Position numbers and translations under genes: made by a program | Origin: Haloferacaceae archaeon B1-Br10_E2g22 | GTDB lineage: Archaea > Halobacteriota > Halobacteria > Halobacteriales > Haloferacaceae | Direction: 5' to 3' | Assembly (NCBI GenBank): GCA_001563795.1 | Contig: LKML01000002.1 | Location: 1-64,000, forward strand | Length of the DNA: 64,000 nt | Shown here: one piece after another, positions 50,320-60,522 of the stretch | How positions within the stretch are numbered: the stretch's first letter is position 1 | Layout: each line of letters opens with the position of its first letter | The notes under the pieces: model-generated | What the model was told of the DNA's origin: nothing | Database searches by the model: none | The model's input: only the letters and a program-made list of their open reading frames with translations

Positions 50320-50811
50320 ATGCGCAACGAACCGGAGACACACAGTTCGAAAGAGACCTCTCGAGAATCTGGCCAAATCGGTATCCGCGAGCTGTCTGTC
50401 GCCAGCCTCTCAGGGCTTGTAGGAATGGTCGCCATGCAACCGCTTTTCGGCATCGCAACCGTTCTTGGAGTGCTTGATCCGCTCGCCTTTGCGGAATTCG
50501 CCAATATTGTCGGCTACGGATTGGATCTTTGGGGAGGAGTTGGTATCTTTGTCGCTGGTGGAGTGACCGTCTTACCGCTGTTGTTCATCACCCTTGGGAA
50601 CTATCTTCCGCCAGCCTCGAGCGTCCCACTTCGGGGAGTAACCTACGGGACGATAGTGTGGACTGGATTCGTAATTGCGTTCTATACGGGACAGACCGGA
50701 ACCGGACTCGCGATGTATCTTCTTTTGACCCTCGGTAATCACTGGATATACGGTGTTGTGCTCGGATCGGTGTACACCCGATACGCCTCAGTTGCGGTCT
50801 ACGAGGTCTAA
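50320..50811 (+). CDS. Multi-pass membrane protein (DUF6789-like)
   Basis: MRNEPETHSSKET...SLSGLVGMVAMQPLFGIATVLGVL...; four TM-like segments. Confidence 0.65.
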   Translation: MRNEPETHSSKETSRESGQIGIRELSVASLSGLVGMVAMQPLFGIATVLGVLDPLAFAEFANIVGYGLDLWGGVGIFVAGGVTVLPLLFITLGNYLPPASSVPLRGVTYGTIVWTGFVIAFYTGQTGTGLAMYLLLTLGNHWIYGVVLGSVYTRYASVAVYEV

Positions 50812-51108
50812 CTCGGAGTACGACCAGCTTACCTGCAGTCGAACATCAGTCTCCCAGATAAGACGGTTGTTCGCTGTCGGTATCCCTTCCTAACTAGGTG
50901 ATAGTCTGTCACATACCACAGTACACCTGCTCAAACAACTGACAGTTGCGCATAGCCGTAACTCGCCGCTTTTGGTATGTAACTGCTACCTATCTGTTGA
51001 CCAGCGAGCGGTATATGCCTGTAGATATATGATATAACCGGTCAAAAGAAATGCATTGCAACACAATTGGTCAGAAATACTATGTGTGTAACCTGATCCT
51101 ACCGGAAT

Positions 51109-53316
51109 ATGGCAAAACGCCATTCGGATGGATCCGGGCAGAAAGGACAGCTTAACAGACGAGACTACATGCGGCTCGGTGGGGCAACGCTCGCTGCAAC
51201 CACACTTGGCGGCGTCGGGGCAACGACAGCCGTCGCAGCCGACCCCGATACCGTCGTCGATCTCGGCGAAGAGGGATTGACCCAAGGCGACGAGATCGAT
51301 TCGTACCTCGAGGAATACGTCGAAAACGGCGTCGAGGTACGCGTCCCACAAGGAGAGTACGACTGGAACGGCGAGGGGTTTACCGGCGCAGTTCGAGATG
51401 CTGCCATCATCGGGCAAGGTGAGGTTATTCTCAACAACGTCGCCGGTCGCTACTACCAACAGATTCGTGCCCGCAGCGGCACCGTCGAGATTCGAAACTT
51501 CACGATCCGAGGCCGCGCAACGGGCAACGGCGCGCGGTTCCGCTTGCAGACCAACTCAAGCGGAAAGATTCTCGTCGACAACGTCAACTTCCCGGACGGC
51601 TCCGAAGAAGGTGCAAAAGCCAAGGCGTTCTATGCACCCCGCCGACACGCCGGCGTTATCGAGATTCGAAACTGCTACTTTGCGAACTTCGACGACAACG
51701 GCATCTATGCCAACTCACCAGGTGCTTCGAACGGTGAGGGCGGCCAAGTTATCGTCGAAAACTGCACCTCACGCAACAACAACATTGCCGGGATTCGCGT
51801 CGGTTCGGACGACAGCATCGTTCGGAACTGTCTGGTGATCAACGACGAGGTGGCTCCGGCAAGCCGCGGTGGGACGAACAACCAGCGCGGAATCCGAGTC
51901 CGGTCTGACGGTGACAACCTCGAGATCGCCGACTGTGAGATAATTCACTCATTTACCGGAACAGGCGCACCAATTCAGCTCCACCGCGGCGCAGCAGGTG
52001 GTTCTGGTACGATCTCGAACGTCAAGATCCTCAACAACACGGATAACAGAGCCATTTTCGATCATGGTGGCAACACTGCCAGCGGCTGGGAAGGAAACAA
52101 CATCAGCATCACTGGCGATGGTGATCTCCGCCATCCATCGCATTTCGACGTCACGACGGGCAGTGACGCCGAAGAGCCAACTGGCGAGGATCCGCAGGGC
52201 TCGAGTGAGTATTCAGGCACCCCAGAGGTCAGCGAGGGCACTGACGAACTACGCGTGATGGCCGAAGAGTCCGATGGTGCGACCTACGAGTTCACCGCGA
52301 CCGACGAGATTCGGCCGCTGTACGATCTGGATGTCTACAACGCCAACCGGGGCGAAAACGGTGAGGAAGCCGCCGAAAACGACGACGGCACCTGGACGGC
52401 AACCGGCGCACTGTCTGGGTCTTCGACCAGTGGTGATACCTTCGAGTTTGACGGCTTTGTCACCGCCTTCGACATTCAGGGTGCAACCGATGCAGTGACG
52501 CTGTATCTCAACGGTCGGCGAATCTCGAAAGAAGATCTCGTTGCTCAATCAGACGAAGACTACGAACACGAAGAACAAAAAGAAGACGCCAGCAATGGTG
52601 AGGAGGGCGACGACTCGGAGGACTCTGGGCCGTCCGAATCGTCCGAGGAGGGAGACTGGCTTCGAATTATGGCTTCGAACTCAGGTGGGGCGACCTACGA
52701 GTTCACCGCAACCGACGAGATCACCCCGTTGTACGATCTGGATGTCTACAACGCAAACCGTGGTGAAAACGGCGAGGAGGCCGCCGAAAACGACGACGGC
52801 ACCTGGACAGCAACTGGCGCACTGTCGGGAGCCGGAACCAGCGGAGATACCTTCGAATTTAGAGGGCAGATCACTGCCTTTTCGATAGATGGTGATAGTG
52901 ACGGCATCAGCCTCTATCTCAATGATGATGAGATTTCGATTGAGGATCTCGTTGTCGAGGCTGACGAGGAAGACGACGATGATTCCGAGCCAGACCACGA
53001 GGACGAACACGATGAGGACGAAGACACAGACCACGATGAAGACGAACTTACCAACGTGTTGATGATCGACGGCACAGTCTCCAATGAGCTGGCCCAGTAC
53101 AAAGTCGTCGTCAGTGGCCGGATCGAACAGAGCGATTCACTGAGTTCGGTCGTCGATGGCGGCAGCCCATGGGACAAAATCCAAGACCGCGTCGACGGTT
53201 CGACCGCAACCGGTGTGGTGGCCAAAGGTCTCGATGGCTACCGGTACTCAGGTGAGCTTGTGAGCTTCCAAGTCAGCGGTAACGTTGATCTCACACTCGA
53301 GGAACTCGAGCAGTAG
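51109..53316 (+). CDS. Tat-exported right-handed beta-helix protein with repeated C-terminal modules
   Basis: LNRRDYMRLGGATLAATTLGG signal; VIIENCT/VIEIRNCYFANFDDNGIYANS-type beta-helix coils; two near-identical modules ATYEFTATDEI.PLYDLDVYNANRGENGEEAAENDDGTWTATGALSG plus a divergent third. Confidence 0.85.
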   Translation: MAKRHSDGSGQKGQLNRRDYMRLGGATLAATTLGGVGATTAVAADPDTVVDLGEEGLTQGDEIDSYLEEYVENGVEVRVPQGEYDWNGEGFTGAVRDAAIIGQGEVILNNVAGRYYQQIRARSGTVEIRNFTIRGRATGNGARFRLQTNSSGKILVDNVNFPDGSEEGAKAKAFYAPRRHAGVIEIRNCYFANFDDNGIYANSPGASNGEGGQVIVENCTSRNNNIAGIRVGSDDSIVRNCLVINDEVAPASRGGTNNQRGIRVRSDGDNLEIADCEIIHSFTGTGAPIQLHRGAAGGSGTISNVKILNNTDNRAIFDHGGNTASGWEGNNISITGDGDLRHPSHFDVTTGSDAEEPTGEDPQGSSEYSGTPEVSEGTDELRVMAEESDGATYEFTATDEIRPLYDLDVYNANRGENGEEAAENDDGTWTATGALSGSSTSGDTFEFDGFVTAFDIQGATDAVTLYLNGRRISKEDLVAQSDEDYEHEEQKEDASNGEEGDDSEDSGPSESSEEGDWLRIMASNSGGATYEFTATDEITPLYDLDVYNANRGENGEEAAENDDGTWTATGALSGAGTSGDTFEFRGQITAFSIDGDSDGISLYLNDDEISIEDLVVEADEEDDDDSEPDHEDEHDEDEDTDHDEDELTNVLMIDGTVSNELAQYKVVVSGRIEQSDSLSSVVDGGSPWDKIQDRVDGSTATGVVAKGLDGYRYSGELVSFQVSGNVDLTLEELEQ

Positions 53317-53320
53317 ACCA

Positions 53321-53533
53321 ATGGCCTCATACAGTGACTGGGAGTCGCTTTCGGCGGATCCGGACCCACAATCGGACCTGGGGTATGTCGAGACTGAATG
53401 GGACGTCATTCGGACGACACAGAAGAGAGGGTCGCATCTTCTGTTTTTACCACAGGACGAAACGCTCCTGAGACAGGAGGCGTTCGTGATCGCCACCGAG
53501 TCGGCGGTCGTCGATATCGCAGACCACCGCTAA
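53321..53533 (+). CDS. Hypothetical small protein
   Basis: MASYSDWESLSADPDPQSDLGYVETEWDVIRTTQKRGSHLLFLPQDETLLRQEAFVIATESAVVDIADHR. Confidence 0.65.
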   Translation: MASYSDWESLSADPDPQSDLGYVETEWDVIRTTQKRGSHLLFLPQDETLLRQEAFVIATESAVVDIADHR

Positions 53534-53733
53534 CGCCACTCGCCTGCTATTTTGGTGCTGCTAGCTCTCGAGGATTCTCACTCAGGTAGGATCCTGTTGT
53601 GTCGGGTCTACTGGTCTCTCGAGTGCTCGCAGTTCAGCCACTCTGGGATGTAGCTCAAACTGATTGACCAGCGATTCGGCTTTGTGAGTGGCCTGCCCAC
53701 GCATATAAATACGAGCAGCAGCGATGCAGCCGT

Positions 53734-54264
53734 ATGTACGCAGTCGTCGGCTGCAACAACTGTAGTATGCTGTGGTTACTGTCTGATCCCCGGCGAGCAC
53801 AAACAGCCCAGTGTCCGCGCTGTCAGAAGACTCACCAGACGACAAAGCTCAAACGCTTTTTCGAATCCGACGACCGGAGTGCTGCCCGGCAGGCTCGCTC
53901 AGCACTGCTGGCCAAAAAGCAAGGCCACTCGGAGGCGTTTGCGGACGTCGATCACGTCGTCGAACTCGAACAGCAGGCCAACGAACCAGTCGTCGAGGAC
54001 AGCGAGTATCTCGAGGCCGTCGGCCTGGATGCCGACGACGTTGCCGCCGCAGGCGACCACTCGAAGAGACGATCGAAACCCCGTGATGAGATCGTCCGCG
54101 AGGCTCTCGAGAAGGCCGGCGAGGAAAACCGGCCGACCGAACGCGAGATCGTAGGATACGCGACAGAACGGGGTGTCCCTGCCGAAACAACCAGCGAGCT
54201 ACTGAGAAAACTGTGTCGACGAGGCGAGGCATCCGAAAGCGGTGGTCGATACCGGCTGCTATGA
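53734..54264 (+). CDS. DUF5817-like zinc-ribbon/wHTH protein
   Basis: YAVVGCNNCSMLWLLSDPRRAQTAQCPRCQKTHQTTKLKRFFESDD... with C-terminal winged-helix-like region. Confidence 0.75.
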   Translation: MYAVVGCNNCSMLWLLSDPRRAQTAQCPRCQKTHQTTKLKRFFESDDRSAARQARSALLAKKQGHSEAFADVDHVVELEQQANEPVVEDSEYLEAVGLDADDVAAAGDHSKRRSKPRDEIVREALEKAGEENRPTEREIVGYATERGVPAETTSELLRKLCRRGEASESGGRYRLL

Positions 54265-54332
54265 TATGGTTGTGGTGCTACTGAGGGACGGTCAATCGGT
54301 ACGAAGCGAGTCGTCCCGACAGTACTCTCTCA

Positions 54333-55610
54333 CTACCGACCAAGTGATTCGTGTGCACTCGAAAGATGCTGCGAGCCAAGCGCGGCGAGCAACGAGAGTT
54401 CACCAGCCAGCGAGCCGACTGCAATCGCCTCTGCCAGCGCATCGGCGTTGCTGCCTGCGGGATCGCCACCGCCGCGAACCCCGAGAATCTCGAGTGCTTC
54501 TTGCTGGGTGGGCAGTTTGGTGCCGCCGCCGACGGTGCCGACCTCGAGACTCGCCAACGAGACCGAAAAGTACAGATCGCCATCGTCGGTTACTTCGGCG
54601 GTCGTAATCGCGTTGGCACCCTCGACGACCTGGGCTTCGTCCTGGCCCGTCGCCAGAAACATGGCCGCCACAGGGTTGGCGACATGGGCGTTGAACCCGA
54701 ATGAACCGGCTTTTGCTGAGCCAATGAGGTTTTTGCGCATATTGATTTCGGCGATAGCTTCGGGCGTCGTATGGAGTTTCTCACTGACAACCTCGTGGGG
54801 AACCACAACGTCAGCCGTCACGGATCGCCCGCGACCCTCGACAGCGTTGATCGCGGCCGGCTTTTTGTCCGTACAGAGGTTGCCCGAAAGCGAGACAAGC
54901 GAGGCGGTCGTCTCGGCTTCGATCAACTCACAGACCTCTTTCGTGGCGATGGTGATCATGTTCATCCCCATGGCGTCTTTGGTGTCGTACCGGAAGCGAA
55001 GATAGACGTTGTTACCGACGACGTAGGGTGTTACGTCCTCGAGTTCGCCGTGATTGGTCGTCGATTCGGCGGCTTCCCGAAGCTTCTGGCGGTGATCCCG
55101 AACCCACTCGACGAGCGCAAGCCCCTCGGCGACATCCGTAACGCGAAAAACGGGCGCACGAGTCATGCCGGCTTTCGTGACGCGGGCGGTCGCGCCTCCG
55201 GCGTGGTTGATTACCGAACAGCCGCGGTTTACGGAGGCCAAAAGCGCACCCTCGGTTGTTGCTAAGGGGAGATAGCGCTCGTCCTCGAGTGCGCCGCCGT
55301 TGATCTCGACTGGGCCAACAACGCCAACCGGCACCTGCACCGTCCCGATCATGTTTTCGATGTTCGGTTCGGCTACTCCGGCGGGAAAGCCATACGAGCC
55401 GATAGTCGAAGGGTCTGTATCCGTTTTCTTGGCGACGAGTTGTCGACGTGCCGCGACAGCAGTATCAGGGTCTGTTTCGTCTTCGAGTTCGTGGAGTCGG
55501 AGCGCTCCGTTTTCGACGCGCACAGCGAGTTCGGCTGCCTGTTCGTGGTCGACAGCCTTGGGGCCGCCCTGAGCGTCAGCAGTCCTCGACGGATCGGCGT
55601 CTGCGGTCAT
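54333..55610 (-). CDS. hmgA: Hydroxymethylglutaryl-CoA reductase (NADPH)
   Basis: CSVINHAGGATARVTKAGMTRAPVFRV; RFRYDTKDAMGMNMITIATK; GTVGGGTKLPTQQEALEILGV. Confidence 0.97.
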   Translation of the reverse strand: MTADADPSRTADAQGGPKAVDHEQAAELAVRVENGALRLHELEDETDPDTAVAARRQLVAKKTDTDPSTIGSYGFPAGVAEPNIENMIGTVQVPVGVVGPVEINGGALEDERYLPLATTEGALLASVNRGCSVINHAGGATARVTKAGMTRAPVFRVTDVAEGLALVEWVRDHRQKLREAAESTTNHGELEDVTPYVVGNNVYLRFRYDTKDAMGMNMITIATKEVCELIEAETTASLVSLSGNLCTDKKPAAINAVEGRGRSVTADVVVPHEVVSEKLHTTPEAIAEINMRKNLIGSAKAGSFGFNAHVANPVAAMFLATGQDEAQVVEGANAITTAEVTDDGDLYFSVSLASLEVGTVGGGTKLPTQQEALEILGVRGGGDPAGSNADALAEAIAVGSLAGELSLLAALGSQHLSSAHESLGR

Positions 55611-55661
55611 ACGGGTGGATGGTTGCGGCGGTTGCTAAGGGTTATCGGTCTTCGACGGCGT

Positions 55662-56645
55662 TCAGCGATGCCCAACCGTCGACCGAAGAAAGGCCAACTG
55701 GTGGTCGACGACCGTCTCGAGGTCATCGCTAAACGCACTCAGATGGTCGATTGGCAACTCGAGGTACGTCGAATCGGCGATCATGTCAGCGGCTGTGGCC
55801 GCATTTGTCGGCGGTGTAATCTGGTCGCCTCGGCCACCGACGATGAGCGTTGGACACCGTATCTCATCAGCAGTCGTGATCGGGCGGTACCGCGGCAACG
55901 AGAGGAAGATCCTCGCGGGGACGCTGTTTTGCCAATCAGCATGACGATCTACCAGATCGAACACCGCGCGTTTAGCACCGGGTGCGGTAATAACGCCAAA
56001 GCCGTCTTCATCGTCAACAATCCGAACCTCGCGGCCAGCGCCAACGCGGTGGCCCACGGTGTCGCGGACGCCGGCCGCAACCGATTTGCCGAGCTGTTTG
56101 GGGTCTCGAAGCAGTCGCTTGAGTTGGCTTCGACCGTCGACGAAGGGTGTAGTTGCGATCACGCCGGCCACACGGAAGTTCGCCGCCGCAACCGACAGCA
56201 CATGACCGCCCGAAAGCGAATGGCCCCAGACAACGAGTCGGTTGGCATCGACGCTGTCTATGTCTCTCATTGCGTCGATGGCAGCCCCGTAGTCGGCGAT
56301 CTGTGCGGTTGGACTCACAAGCCCGCGAGGTTCGCCCTCGCTGTCGCCGAGATGCCGGAAGTCAAAGACGAACGCCGCATAGCCGGCTTCAGCGAACCGC
56401 TCGGCGACTGCCGGGAGGCCAAACGTTCGCCACAACCCCAAGCCAGGAGCCATCACGACGACGGGCGGATTCTCTGGACGATCCGGCAGATACAACTCGC
56501 CAACACAGGTTTCGCCGTCGCTTTCGAACTCGAGGGTGCGTTTCGAGTAAGCCTCACGAGTCGGTCGGCGAAGCGACTGTTGGCTCCGATTGATAGGTTT
56601 CCGCCGGCTGTGTGGCTTCGAGGAGACCTGATTGGGCTCACTCAT
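55662..56645 (-). CDS. Alpha/beta hydrolase
   Basis: VVVMAPGLGLWRTFGL; VVWGHSLSGGHVLSVAA; LIVGGRGDQITPP. Confidence 0.9.
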   Translation of the reverse strand: MSEPNQVSSKPHSRRKPINRSQQSLRRPTREAYSKRTLEFESDGETCVGELYLPDRPENPPVVVMAPGLGLWRTFGLPAVAERFAEAGYAAFVFDFRHLGDSEGEPRGLVSPTAQIADYGAAIDAMRDIDSVDANRLVVWGHSLSGGHVLSVAAANFRVAGVIATTPFVDGRSQLKRLLRDPKQLGKSVAAGVRDTVGHRVGAGREVRIVDDEDGFGVITAPGAKRAVFDLVDRHADWQNSVPARIFLSLPRYRPITTADEIRCPTLIVGGRGDQITPPTNAATAADMIADSTYLELPIDHLSAFSDDLETVVDHQLAFLRSTVGHR

Positions 56646-56778
56646 CTGTGTGCCTCCCGCGATGTGACAGTCATACGGGCGACTACAACCGCAAGCGGGT
56701 TAAATCGTTACCTGCCACCAGCCGGCCGAACGCTACAGATTACACAACCGCCATGAATTTGTCACTGACCACCGAAAC

Positions 56779-57480
56779 GTGAGTATGTCTCGAGTGCCGC
56801 GGCCCGCTGTGCCGGCCCGCGATTCGTTGCCCTGGTGGCTCGCACCGCTTCCGAAGGCCCTCGAAGACCTGGGGCTTCGATTGGTCTGGGTCGTCGTTGG
56901 GATCAATCTCGTCGGGACGGCGTTCGGGTTTTGGTACTATCTACCACAGCTTTCGGAGACGCCACTTGTGATGTGGATTTTTGTCCCCGACAGCCCGCTC
57001 GCGACGCTGTTTATTGCTGGCGCGTTTGGGCTGTGGGCGATGGGCCGACAGAACGACTATCTCACTGTGCTGGCGTTTTTTGGTAACATCAAACTCGGGC
57101 TGTGGACGCCGTGGGTGTTAGTTGTCTTTGCCGAGTCGTTTCTGGCGTTTACCGCACCCGCGATGTACACCTTCTTGTTGGTGAGCCATCTGGCGATGGT
57201 CGTCCAAGCGTTCGTTCTTCACCGAATCACTGACTTTCCGCTGAAAGCCGTCGGCCTCGCGGTGGCGTGGTATACGGTTGATCTGACCGTCGATTACTTT
57301 ATCCCGATTGTTGGCGGCCCACACCATACTTCGATTCCACTCGCTTATGACGTCGGATTTCCCGGTGGAACGACAGCATTTCAACTGGCGGCGTGGGGTG
57401 CGGTCATACTGACGCTCATTCCACTGTTTTGGGCGCTCGGAACCCGGATTGCGAAACTCGAAACGACAGAGAGTACCTAA
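56779..57480 (+). CDS. DUF1405 family membrane protein
   Basis: VGINLVGTAFGFWYYLPQLSETPLVMWIFVPDSPLATLFIAGAFGLW; conserved YLPQL..TP...W.F.PDSP. Confidence 0.85.
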   Translation: MSMSRVPRPAVPARDSLPWWLAPLPKALEDLGLRLVWVVVGINLVGTAFGFWYYLPQLSETPLVMWIFVPDSPLATLFIAGAFGLWAMGRQNDYLTVLAFFGNIKLGLWTPWVLVVFAESFLAFTAPAMYTFLLVSHLAMVVQAFVLHRITDFPLKAVGLAVAWYTVDLTVDYFIPIVGGPHHTSIPLAYDVGFPGGTTAFQLAAWGAVILTLIPLFWALGTRIAKLETTEST

Positions 57481-57581
57481 GCAATTACAGAGTCAAACCA
57501 CAAACGGACGAAAAGCCATCCGGTTAACTGGCCGCCGAAACAGCCACCGAACAGCTGGTGGTGCGTTTCGGTACTACTCTG

Positions 57582-58493
57582 TTAGATCTCTTCGTCTCCG
57601 GATTCTTCGTCGTCATCCATTCCGTCTTCGTGATCGTCCATTGCTTCGTCATCCGGCTGCTCGTCATCGTCCGGTGTGTCGTCATGCATCTCTTCGTCGT
57701 CCATTTCCTCGTTAGCGACACTGTCTTCGGTCACCTCGAGGTCGAACGGTTCGTCGGCGGGCGCATCGTCGGGCTCGAGATACCCAATCGCAAAACCAGT
57801 GTAGACGGTGCCAGCCGCAACAGTCACCTCGAACGTCTCGACGGGTTCGGCGTCCTCATTGTCGGCCGGTCGAACCTCGAGGGCGTACTCATCGGCCGGC
57901 ACGTCTCCGGTTTCGGCCTCGCCAAATTCGAGGTCTTCGAACAGCACGTCGCCTGTGGCCTCGAGTGTGATATCGACCGCTGGCGCATCAGGGGCGGCGT
58001 GGATCACACGCACGCGGGCTTCCTCGCCGGGGTCGCTCAGGTCGTCTTCGAACACCGCAACATCGAACGGCTGGTTCTCCTCGGCAAGTTCGCCGAGAGC
58101 CGCCAGCGTGTAGTCTTCGGCCTCGATCTCGAGTGTCTCTTCGAAGACCGTCTCGTCTTCGCCAGCCGGCGTGACTCCGACGTCATAGCTGCCGGCGTCG
58201 AGTTCGAGATACTCACTGACATCGCCGAACGCAACGTCTTCGAGTACCGGTTCATCATCAACGTAGACATCGACGTTCGGTGCATCCGGCGACAGATGGG
58301 CAACCCGGACGCCAGCCAACTCATCGTCGGTTTCATCGGCCTCGTCTTCGGTGAGTTCTTCTTCGGGTTCCTCTTCAGGGTCGTCTTCGGCCGGCGGTTC
58401 GTCTTCCTCGTTGTCGGCACAACCAGCCAGCCCACCGATGATCCCAACGCTTGCTGTTGTTTTCAGTATTGAACGTCGATTGATGGATACCAT
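57582..58493 (-). CDS. DUF4397 domain Tat lipoprotein
   Basis: MVSINRRSILKTTASVGIIGGLAGCADNEEDE; VRVAHLSPDAPNVDVYVDDEPVLEDVAFGDVSEYLEL and VRVIHAAPDAPAVDITLEATGDVLFEDLEFGE; acidic C-terminus. Confidence 0.88.
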   Translation of the reverse strand: MVSINRRSILKTTASVGIIGGLAGCADNEEDEPPAEDDPEEEPEEELTEDEADETDDELAGVRVAHLSPDAPNVDVYVDDEPVLEDVAFGDVSEYLELDAGSYDVGVTPAGEDETVFEETLEIEAEDYTLAALGELAEENQPFDVAVFEDDLSDPGEEARVRVIHAAPDAPAVDITLEATGDVLFEDLEFGEAETGDVPADEYALEVRPADNEDAEPVETFEVTVAAGTVYTGFAIGYLEPDDAPADEPFDLEVTEDSVANEEMDDEEMHDDTPDDDEQPDDEAMDDHEDGMDDDEESGDEEI

Positions 58494-58711
58494 GTCGTAC
58501 AATCTTACAAACGAGCGGCAAATATATAAATTAAACTACACATTCAGTAGCTCCGATGTTATCGATTGATACGACTGCTTCGAAGAACGGAGATATCGGC
58601 GAAATCCACGCTCATGTAGGGTTTGTGTCGGTATGGCCAACTAACAACCGATGTCGCTCAGAAACCACTGTTTGCAAAACATATCAATTGCAAGTACTAC
58701 TACAGCACCGT

Positions 58712-59377
58712 TCAGACCATTGCCGACCGGCAAAGCCCGACGACATCGTGAAGATCCTCAACAATATAAGTAGGCGAGGGAGTTGGATTGTGGTTGCGAC
58801 GGTGTGGCCGACGAATGAACGCCGAGTCGATGCCGGCATTTTCGGCGGCTTGGATGTCCGAGTCGTTGTCGCCAACGAACAGCACAGACTCTGCGTTGAG
58901 CGTCTCGATTGCCGCCTCGAGATAATGCGGGTGGGGTTTCTTTTTATCGAGACTCTCGAGGGTTGGCTGTCGGCCCAGTGTGACCTCGAAGTACGACTCG
59001 AGACCGAAATACTCGAGCAGAAATTCGACGGTGGCCTGTTGGTTTGAACTGACGATGCCCAGCGGCGTCGACAGGCGGTCGAGCGCGCTAAGATCCTCAT
59101 ACGGGGTTTTTCGGCCCGCCCGCGCTTCGGTCTGCTGTCGTTCGACCGCCAGCCGTTCGCGGTGAGTCCAGAACGTCTCGGGGTTGAGATCGTATTGTTC
59201 GCAGATCTCACGGACTTCGGCCGGCGAGACATCAATCACCGTTGATTCGACGACCGCCTGGTCAGGGTCGGCAACCCCGACAGCATCGAAGGCGGCCCAT
59301 GCGGCCTCGTGCAGCACATCATAGGCAGTCCGGGAGACCAACACCCCGTCGCTATCGAATATAACTGCATCATACAT
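58712..59377 (-). CDS. HAD superfamily hydrolase (phosphoglycolate phosphatase-like)
   Basis: From Met at 59377: MYDAVIFDSDGVLVSRTAYDV...LGIVSSNQQATVEFLLEYFGL...LFVGDNDSDIQAAENAGIDSAFIRR. Confidence 0.92.
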   Translation of the reverse strand: MYDAVIFDSDGVLVSRTAYDVLHEAAWAAFDAVGVADPDQAVVESTVIDVSPAEVREICEQYDLNPETFWTHRERLAVERQQTEARAGRKTPYEDLSALDRLSTPLGIVSSNQQATVEFLLEYFGLESYFEVTLGRQPTLESLDKKKPHPHYLEAAIETLNAESVLFVGDNDSDIQAAENAGIDSAFIRRPHRRNHNPTPSPTYIVEDLHDVVGLCRSAMV

Positions 59378-59449
59378 GTCATACCCAACGAACGCCAGGC
59401 TCAAAACAGTATCCAACGGTGGTTTACCTGTGGAAACCGTAGCTTCGGT

Positions 59450-60502
59450 ATGACTCTTTCGTCGGGAGATCGCCTCTGTGTCGTCGGTGCTGGACTGGCC
59501 GGTACGGGAGTTGCCTACAGGCTTCGAGACGAACCGATCGATGTGACGATTCTCGAAAAAAGCCGCGGCGTCGGTGGCCGTGCTGCGACCCGCCGCAAGG
59601 AAGGCTGTCGGTACGACCACGGTGCAAACTACATCAAAGACAGCGACGACCGTACCACCGACCTCCTCGAAACGCTGGGCGAAGACGGTCTCGCCGACAT
59701 CAGCGAGCCGGTTTGGACATTTGATGCTGGCGGTGAGATAGCTCCCGGAGACCGCCAAGAGACACACAAATGGACCTGGCAGTCTGGAATCACGCAGTTC
59801 GCCAAACGACTGTTGGCCGAAACTGACGCCGACGTCCAAAAAACGACACGCGTCGACACACTCGCTCGAGCCGGCGGAGAATGGACGCTCACAGACACCG
59901 ACAGTCTCAACTACGGCCCGTTCGATGCAGTCGTCCTCAGCCCACCTGCACCACAGACCGCAGAGTTGTTGGCCGAGACAATAATCGACGGCGGACGACC
60001 AACCGCCCTGTCGTCGGCGACCGAAGCCGTCCGCGACGTGCCGTTTCGAACCATCCGTACGTTCGTCTTCCAGTATCCGTTCGAACTCGAACGACCATAC
60101 TACGCCCTGGTGAACACCGACCGCGAACACGAGATCGGCTGGCTCGCTCGAGAATCCTGCAAACCCGGCCATGTACCGGACGGCCAGTCACTACTAGTCG
60201 TCCAGATGGCACCCAACTGGTCGAACGACAACTACAGTGTGTCTCTCGAGGCGGCTGCCGAAACAGTCGCGGGGATGGTCGCCGAACTACTCGGTGATGA
60301 ACGACTCCGCGAGCCAGGGTGGATCGACGACCAAGGCTGGCGGTATGCGTTGCCAAACGATGGGCTCGATACAGCGTGTCTCTCTGATCTTCGCGAGTAC
60401 GGCATCTACGTCGCCGGCGACTGGCTCAGCGGTAACGGTCGGGCCCACGAGGCTGTTTGGTGCGGCATCGATGTTGCTGAGACGATAGTAGAAAACAGCT
60501 AA
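59450..60502 (+). CDS. NAD(P)/FAD-dependent oxidoreductase (renalase-like)
   Basis: RLCVVGAGLAGTGVAYRLRDEPIDVTILEKSRGVGGRAATRR; YVAGDWLSGNGRAHEAVWCGIDVAETI. Confidence 0.9.
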   Translation: MTLSSGDRLCVVGAGLAGTGVAYRLRDEPIDVTILEKSRGVGGRAATRRKEGCRYDHGANYIKDSDDRTTDLLETLGEDGLADISEPVWTFDAGGEIAPGDRQETHKWTWQSGITQFAKRLLAETDADVQKTTRVDTLARAGGEWTLTDTDSLNYGPFDAVVLSPPAPQTAELLAETIIDGGRPTALSSATEAVRDVPFRTIRTFVFQYPFELERPYYALVNTDREHEIGWLARESCKPGHVPDGQSLLVVQMAPNWSNDNYSVSLEAAAETVAGMVAELLGDERLREPGWIDDQGWRYALPNDGLDTACLSDLREYGIYVAGDWLSGNGRAHEAVWCGIDVAETIVENS

Positions 60503-60522
60503 CAGCCACGGTTCGTGAAGTA

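Noticed and set aside
55440-56756. 438-aa plus-strand ORF
   Set aside because: Antisense shadow of HMG-CoA reductase and an alpha/beta hydrolase, both with clear motifs.
57558-58472. 304-aa plus-strand ORF rich in Val/Phe
   Set aside because: Antisense to the DUF4397 lipoprotein; its composition is the complement of Asp/Glu codons.
59378-60172. N-terminal extension of minus-strand ORF 58712-60172
   Set aside because: The HAD motif DSDGVL begins right after Met at 59377; the upstream part is antisense to the FAD oxidoreductase.
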